64,000 bases of DNA from VAZQ01 sp963835165. Lineage in GTDB: Bacteria; Pseudomonadota; Alphaproteobacteria; Rhizobiales; Xanthobacteraceae. A model generated the notes under the pieces. It worked only from the letters and a program-made list of their open reading frames with translations, was not told the origin of the DNA and made no database searches. The translations under genes were made by a program, and so were the position numbers. The DNA lies in the NCBI GenBank assembly GCA_963835165.1, contig CAWIGD010000019.1, positions 1 through 64,000 on the forward strand. Reading direction: 5' to 3'. Numbering within the stretch: position 1 is the stretch's first letter; every line of letters starts with the position of its first letter. Below, piece by piece: positions 61,200 through 64,000 of the stretch.

Positions 61200-62225
61200 A
61201 TGAACCTCGCTGAGCTTAACAAGGTGGCCGAGGCCATGGTCGCGCCCGGCCGCGGCATCCTTGCGGCCGACGAGTTGTCCGGCACCATCAAGAAGCGCTT
61301 CGACGCGATCGGGGCGGAATCGACAGCCGATAGCCGCCGCGATTACCGCGAGTTCCTCTTTCGCTCGTCTGAAGCGATGTCGAAGTACATTTCCGGCGTC
61401 ATCCTCTACGACGAGACCATCCGCCAGAACGCCAAGGACGGCACCCCGCTGGTGAAGTTGATCGAGGCGGCGGGGGCGATCCCTGGCATCAAGGTCGACA
61501 AGGGCACAACGCCGCTGCCGTTCTGTCCCGGCGAGGTGATCACCGAGGGCTTGGATGGACTGCGGGAGCGGCTTGCGGAATATCGCCGGCTCGGCGCGAG
61601 GTTCGCCAAATGGCGCGCGGTGATCGACATCGGCCCGGGTATTCCGAGCTACGCCGCGATCATCACCAACGCGAATGCGCTCGCACGTTACGCCGCCCTC
61701 TGCCAGGAGGGCGACATCGTTCCGATCGTCGAGCCCGAGGTCTTGATGGACGGCGATCACGATGCGGAGCGCTGTTACGTCATCACCGAATGGGTTCTTA
61801 AGACCGTGTTCGAGCAACTCTACTACCAGAAGGTTGCGCTCGAAGGCATGGTGCTCAAGCCCAACATGGTGATCGCGGGCAAGAAGGCCAAAAACCGCGC
61901 CGGCGTCGAAGAGGTGGCGGAGAAAACGGTGAAGGTGCTCAAAGCCTGCGTGCCCGCCGCCGTGCCCGGCATCGCCTTCCTCTCCGGCGGGCAGTCGGAC
62001 GAAGAGGCCACCGCCCATCTCGACGCCATGAACCGGATCGGTGACCTGCCCTGGCGGCTCACCTTCAGCTATGGCCGCGCGCTGCAAGCCGCGCCGCAGA
62101 AGGCCTGGTCCGGCAAGAGCGAAAACGTCGCCGCCGCGCAGCGGGCCTTCGTTCACCGCGCCATGATGAACAGCCTCGCCGCTCGGGGCCAATGGAAGCA
62201 GGATTTGGAGAAGAAGGCGGCGTAA
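61200..62225 (+). CDS. fba: Fructose-bisphosphate aldolase, class I
   Basis: 341 residues: MNLAELNKVAEAMVAPGRGILAADELSGTIKKRFDAIG, FLFRSSEAMSKYISGVILYDETIRQ, KWRAVIDIGPGIPSYAAIITNANALARYAALCQEGDIVPIVEPEVLMDGDH, GMVLKPNMVIAGKK (Schiff-base region) and PGIAFLSGGQSDEEATAHLDAMN. This is the eukaryote-like class I enzyme. GGAGAAGGCG precedes the ATG. It is the last of the tkt-gap-pgk-fba set. Confidence 0.96.
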   Translation: MNLAELNKVAEAMVAPGRGILAADELSGTIKKRFDAIGAESTADSRRDYREFLFRSSEAMSKYISGVILYDETIRQNAKDGTPLVKLIEAAGAIPGIKVDKGTTPLPFCPGEVITEGLDGLRERLAEYRRLGARFAKWRAVIDIGPGIPSYAAIITNANALARYAALCQEGDIVPIVEPEVLMDGDHDAERCYVITEWVLKTVFEQLYYQKVALEGMVLKPNMVIAGKKAKNRAGVEEVAEKTVKVLKACVPAAVPGIAFLSGGQSDEEATAHLDAMNRIGDLPWRLTFSYGRALQAAPQKAWSGKSENVAAAQRAFVHRAMMNSLAARGQWKQDLEKKAA

Positions 62226-62399
62226 GCGGTACTCACGCTCCGATCGACGTCCGAACCTTCGCAAACTCCAGCGCGGATGCCGCTGTTGCCGCTGTGGCGA
62301 ACCGCCGGCGGTGCGCGCGCATCCGACCTGCGGTCGGGTGGCGCGCCGACAACAACAAACGCCCGCTCGGTGGCGAAAAAAGAACGAGGGAGAAAGGCC

Positions 62400-63389
62400 A
62401 TGTCACGGTCGTTCCTGCGCGGTATTGCCGTTGCTTTCGCCCTTGCCGCGCTGCTGCTTTGCGGGCGGGGGCAGGCCGAAGATTATCCGACCCGCCCCAT
62501 CACCATCATTGTGTCGCTGGCCGCCGGCACGGGGATGGATACCGCGGTGCGCCTCTATGGCGAGAGACTTGCGCAGCGCCTCGGCCAGCCAGTTGTGATC
62601 GAAAATCGGCCGGGCGGCGCCGGCGTCATCGCCGGCGAGACCATCGCCAAGGGCACGCCGGATGGCTATACGCTCGCAGTCGCGACCAGCGCTGTCATGG
62701 CGATCCGACCGACGCTGTTCAAGCAGCGGCCGTTCGATCCGATCACGGACTTCGTGCCGATCTCGCACTACGTGAAATCGCCGTTCGTTTTCATCGTCAA
62801 CCCGTCGCTGCCGGTCCACTCCGTCCTCGAGTTCATCAAATACGCCAAGGAGCGCCCGGGCCAAATCAGTTACAGCTCCTCCGGCATCGGCGGAGCGCCC
62901 CATTTGACGGCGGAGTTGCTGAAACAGAAGTTCGGGTTCGACATGGCCCACGTGCCGTATCGAAACAGTCCGCAATCGATCGCGGACGTCGCCGCCGGGC
63001 ATGTGGCCGCATCGGTCGCCGAGGCGGGCGCATCGCTGCCGCTGATCAAGGACGGGAAGTTGCGCGCGCTTGCCGTCACCTCCGCCACGCGCTTCCCCAC
63101 GTTGCCGGACGTTCCGCCGATCGGCGAGGCGGTCGGAATGCCGGAACTGGAGGCGGTGTCCTGGCATGTGATCTTCGCCCGCCACGACACCCCGCGAGAG
63201 ATCGTGAACAGGCTGCACGACGAGATGAAGAGCATCATGGCCACCCCCGACATGCAGCAGAAGATCATGCAGATCGGCCTCATTCCGCATGACACCCCAT
63301 CGGTCGAAGGTATTCAGCACTACATCAAGGCGGAGACGGAGAAGTGGGGGACGTTGGTTCGGCAGCTAGGATTGGAGGGGTCGCAGTAA
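62400..63389 (+). CDS. Tripartite tricarboxylate (Bug-family) solute-binding protein
   Basis: 329 residues from MSRSFLRGIAVAFALAALLLCGRGQAEDYPTRPITIIV; GAGGGAG upstream supports this ATG over one at 62277. Mature motifs DYPTRPITIIVSLAAGTGMDTAVRLYGERLAQRLGQPVVIENRPGGAGVIAGETIAKGTPDGYTLAVAT and ISYSSSGIGGAPHLTAELLKQKFGFDMAHVPYRNSPQSIADVAAGHV define a TctC/Bug receptor. No permease is nearby. Confidence 0.92.
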   Translation: MSRSFLRGIAVAFALAALLLCGRGQAEDYPTRPITIIVSLAAGTGMDTAVRLYGERLAQRLGQPVVIENRPGGAGVIAGETIAKGTPDGYTLAVATSAVMAIRPTLFKQRPFDPITDFVPISHYVKSPFVFIVNPSLPVHSVLEFIKYAKERPGQISYSSSGIGGAPHLTAELLKQKFGFDMAHVPYRNSPQSIADVAAGHVAASVAEAGASLPLIKDGKLRALAVTSATRFPTLPDVPPIGEAVGMPELEAVSWHVIFARHDTPREIVNRLHDEMKSIMATPDMQQKIMQIGLIPHDTPSVEGIQHYIKAETEKWGTLVRQLGLEGSQ

Positions 63390-63429
63390 ACGCGGCAGGG
63401 TGACCACGCCCGCCGACCGGGCCGGCTCC

Positions 63430-63449
63430 GGCCCGGCGCGCGGGCCTTT
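63430..63449 (+). terminator. GC hairpin before ThiE-like gene
   Basis: GGCCCG/CGGGCC arms with a 5-nt loop followed by TTTA. An overlapping alternative stem, CCGGGCCGG/CCGGCCCGG (63417-63436), competes with it. It lies 40 nt after the Bug-protein stop. Confidence 0.45.
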
Positions 63450-63517
63450 ACTCTCTCGTAGGGTTGAGAGGGTATAAATGCCCCCAAACCGCCCGATTGC
63501 AGGGGCAATCGATCTCC

Positions 63518-64000
63518 ATGGCCTCCTCACAGAAATCGGCCGAACCGAGGCGCCCGGCCCCGCGGCTCTATCTCGTGGCTCCGCAGGATCCTGCAGGGCT
63601 CGCGAATCAGCTTGCGGAGGCGCTGGGCGCGGCCGACATCGCCGCCGTTTTGCTGCGCCTGCCGGAGACCGACGACGGGGCGCGGGTCAATCACGTCAAG
63701 GCGATTGCGCCCACGGTGCAGAACAAGGGCGCGGCGCTGCTGCTCGATGGGCATCCCGAGCTCGCCGCTCGTGCGGGCGCCGACGGGTCGCACCTCAGCG
63801 GGATCGATGCGCTCAAGAGCGCGATCGCGACGCTCAAGCCGGCGCTCATCGCGGGCTGCGGCGGGCTGGAGACCCGGCACGACGCCATGGTCGCCGCCGA
63901 AACTGGCGCCGACTACGTCATGTTCGGCGACCCGGACGCGAGCGGCGGCCGCCCCTCCTTCGAAGCGATCGCACAGCGGGTGGCGTGGTGGGCCGAAGTA
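63518..64000 (+). CDS. Thiamine-phosphate-synthase-like protein, 5' part
   Basis: The frame from ATG 63518 is open to the window end (161 codons). It opens MASSQKSAEPRRPAPRLYLVAPQDPAGLANQLAEALGAADIAAVLLRLPETDDGARVNHVKAIAP and continues with AALLLDGHPELAARAGADGSHLSGIDAL and ETGADYVMFGDP, following the ThiE TIM-barrel pattern. The residues that bind HMP-PP in true ThiE (Q.R.K and the D..HLGQ loop) are altered here, so it may be a divergent paralogue. The C-terminus lies beyond the window. ThiE-like genes often follow fba in this group, which supports the call. Confidence 0.75.
   Translation, partial: MASSQKSAEPRRPAPRLYLVAPQDPAGLANQLAEALGAADIAAVLLRLPETDDGARVNHVKAIAPTVQNKGAALLLDGHPELAARAGADGSHLSGIDALKSAIATLKPALIAGCGGLETRHDAMVAAETGADYVMFGDPDASGGRPSFEAIAQRVAWWAEV

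Noticed and set aside
59627..61291. Minus-strand open frame opposite pgk
   Set aside because: Antisense shadow of phosphoglycerate kinase with Arg/Gly/Asp-rich nonsense composition.

Overview
The window reads as chromosomal DNA of a GC-rich alphaproteobacterium of the order Hyphomicrobiales (Rhizobiales), probably near the Bradyrhizobium/Xanthobacteraceae/Pseudolabrys side. Supporting evidence is the ruvC-ruvA-ruvB-ybgC-tolQRAB-pal order, a zapA / 6S RNA / 5-formyl-THF cyclo-ligase block, a tkt-gap-pgk-fba block, and the families DUF2852, DUF4164, TorF-like porin and glcDEF. The species is not identifiable from the sequence alone. No tRNA, rRNA, CRISPR array, integrase, phage gene or complete insertion sequence was seen.

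Layout. 1-5.1 kb: end of an ABC exporter, a TorF-like porin, a ketopantoate-reductase-like protein and two orphan substrate-binding proteins. 5.2-10.0 kb: glcD-glcE-glcF (glycolate oxidase) followed by a histone-H1-like Lys/Ala protein, all on the minus strand. 10.2-13.1 kb: cytochrome c, tandem UspA and a frameshifted carboxylate-amine ligase. 13.1-18.7 kb: a BlaI-type repressor, a BlaR1/M56-type membrane protease with an unusual C-terminus (DUF3471-like, a duplicated module and a VHL-beta-like domain), and a DUF1800/DUF1501 pair. Nearly identical operator-promoters lie in front of blaI and in front of DUF1800. 18.8-27.0 kb: S9 peptidase, TetR, a substrate-binding protein, class II aldolase, a frameshifted TPP enzyme and an APH/P-loop ATPase. 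27.1-31.5 kb: MFS transporter, RraA-like protein and LLM oxidoreductase, embedded in six 75-79 nt CTAGTG-bounded hairpin repeats, then an NTF2-like protein and a DUF4424 remnant. 31.5-35.2 kb: L,D-transpeptidase, a conserved hypothetical and a TTC38-like protein. 35.3-51.6 kb (mostly minus strand): ftsH, tilS, cpoB, an RND-pump remnant, pal, tolB, tolA (broken), tolR, tolQ, DUF2852, TetR, ybgC, ruvB, cdd, ruvA, lysE, ruvC, yebC. 51.7-56.4 kb: iron-type binding protein, MBL hydrolase, ymdB, FTHF cyclo-ligase, 6S RNA, zapA, DUF4164. 56.6-64 kb: transketolase, GAPDH, PGK, class I aldolase, a Bug-type binding protein and a ThiE-like gene cut by the window end.

Three things stand out. First, a candidate BlaI regulon joins a VHL-domain sensor protease to a DUF1800/DUF1501 export pair. 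Second, there is a family of perfect-stem hairpin repeats whose stem sequences differ between copies in a compensatory way. Third, several otherwise well-conserved genes carry one- or two-base frameshifts (GCS2, DUF1501 twice, TPP enzyme, DUF4424, tolA twice). The last may be real decay or consensus errors in the assembly, and raw reads would decide.
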